64,000 nt of DNA from Acidimicrobiia bacterium (GTDB lineage Bacteria > Actinomycetota > Acidimicrobiia > Spongiisociales > UBA11373): assembly GCA_040878325.1 (NCBI GenBank), contig JBBDMM010000001.1, forward strand, positions 62,001 through 126,000, given 5' to 3'. A program made the position numbers and the translations under genes. Under the pieces are notes generated by a model. That model saw only the letters and a list, made by a program, of their open reading frames with translations. It ran no database searches and was not told where the DNA came from. Position 1 is the stretch's first letter. Each line of letters begins with the position of its first letter. Below are positions 63,807 to 64,000 of the stretch, one piece after another.

Positions 63807-64000
63807 AAAACTCGGCCGGAGGGCGAGTGGCCTCGCAGGGCCCCCAAGGAATCCCGCAGCAAACGGGGCCCGGAATAAACCAAGCCCGTGTACATCTGAA
63901 CGAGCACCGCCCCCGCCTCGAGGCGGTCCCGCACGTCATCCGGGCTCATCACGCCGCCCGACGCGACGATCGGCAACGAGGTCGCCGCCACGGCGCGCCG
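63803..64000 (-). CDS. pyrD: Dihydroorotate dehydrogenase, C-terminal end (partial)
   Basis: The last 65 codons only; the gene continues beyond the window. The segment LPIVASGGVMSPDDVRDRLEAGAVLVQMYTGLVYSGPRLLRDSL is the FMN-phosphate-binding end of a class 2 (quinone-type) dihydroorotate dehydrogenase. It ends with an SPSGRVF tail. With carAB in the window it supplies pyrimidine synthesis. Confidence 0.88.
   Translation of the reverse strand, partial: RRAVAATSLPIVASGGVMSPDDVRDRLEAGAVLVQMYTGLVYSGPRLLRDSLGALRGHSPSGRVF

Overview
The window is a GC-rich, densely packed bacterial chromosome segment that reads as an actinobacterium. Pointers are a PgsA / acyltransferase / PimA-like mannosyltransferase cluster, two DUF222-HNH (13E12-type) genes, a FadD15-like ligase, a DUF1025-type metallopeptidase and many promoters that sit directly on start codons (leaderless transcripts). 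Tgt and QueA next to RuvCAB and SecDF-YajC would suit an Acidimicrobiia-like lineage, but the sequence alone does not settle that. No phage, plasmid origin, CRISPR array or intact insertion sequence was found.

Layout. 1-14.2 kb (minus strand): pgsA-patA-pimA, then pdxS-pdxT-yebC-ruvC-ruvA-ruvB-queA-tgt-yajC-secD-secF-apt-relA (relA cut by the window edge), with many 4-nt stop/start overlaps. 14.3-18.3 kb (plus): an EF-G-like GTPase, citrate synthase and an unknown protein. 18.3-25.1 kb (minus): an RND/MMPL exporter with a small membrane partner, a lipoprotein, thrS, a DoxX protein and a 57-residue zinc-ribbon protein. 25.3-28.3 kb: patatin, LapA-like, DUF4332, holin-like and metallopeptidase genes. 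28.3-34.9 kb is the accessory stretch: a frameshifted kinase-like gene, a DUF222-HNH gene, YjbR and GNAT genes, tRNA-Val(CAC) followed by a gene fragment and a decayed second tRNA-Val, a cyclase/ATPase/TPR regulator, and a scar made of two dehydrogenase fragments. 35.6-45.7 kb: one purine operon, purC-S-Q-L-F-M-(N-H)-D-E, where purN and purH form one open frame. 46.3-50.6 kb: carAB. 50.9-64 kb: a transhydrogenase-like flavoprotein, an orphan pair of peptide-type ABC permeases, a USP-UbiB fusion, an NHLRC2-like lipoprotein, a second DUF222-HNH gene, fadD, DUF1905, an M23 peptidase and the end of pyrD.

How it works together. The purine operon covers IMP synthesis except the first-step partner PRPP synthase and purB/purK. 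carAB and pyrD supply pyrimidines. SecDF-YajC, RuvABC, queuosine insertion, PLP synthesis and (p)ppGpp turnover are housekeeping.

The most unusual signal is not a gene. Intergenic gaps repeatedly hold short degenerate arrays with a 7-nt period (in two places 6-nt). The heptamer differs from place to place. Most arrays start at or just after a stop codon and some run into C-terminal codons. In five places the array is followed, in the direction of transcription of the neighbouring genes, by GCAAGA and a hairpin. This resembles the heptameric STRR repeats known from cyanobacteria. Other good leads are the PurN-PurH fusion, a TGTCACACCC box exactly 18 nt before both DUF222-HNH start codons, and a nested palindrome between pimA and pdxS.
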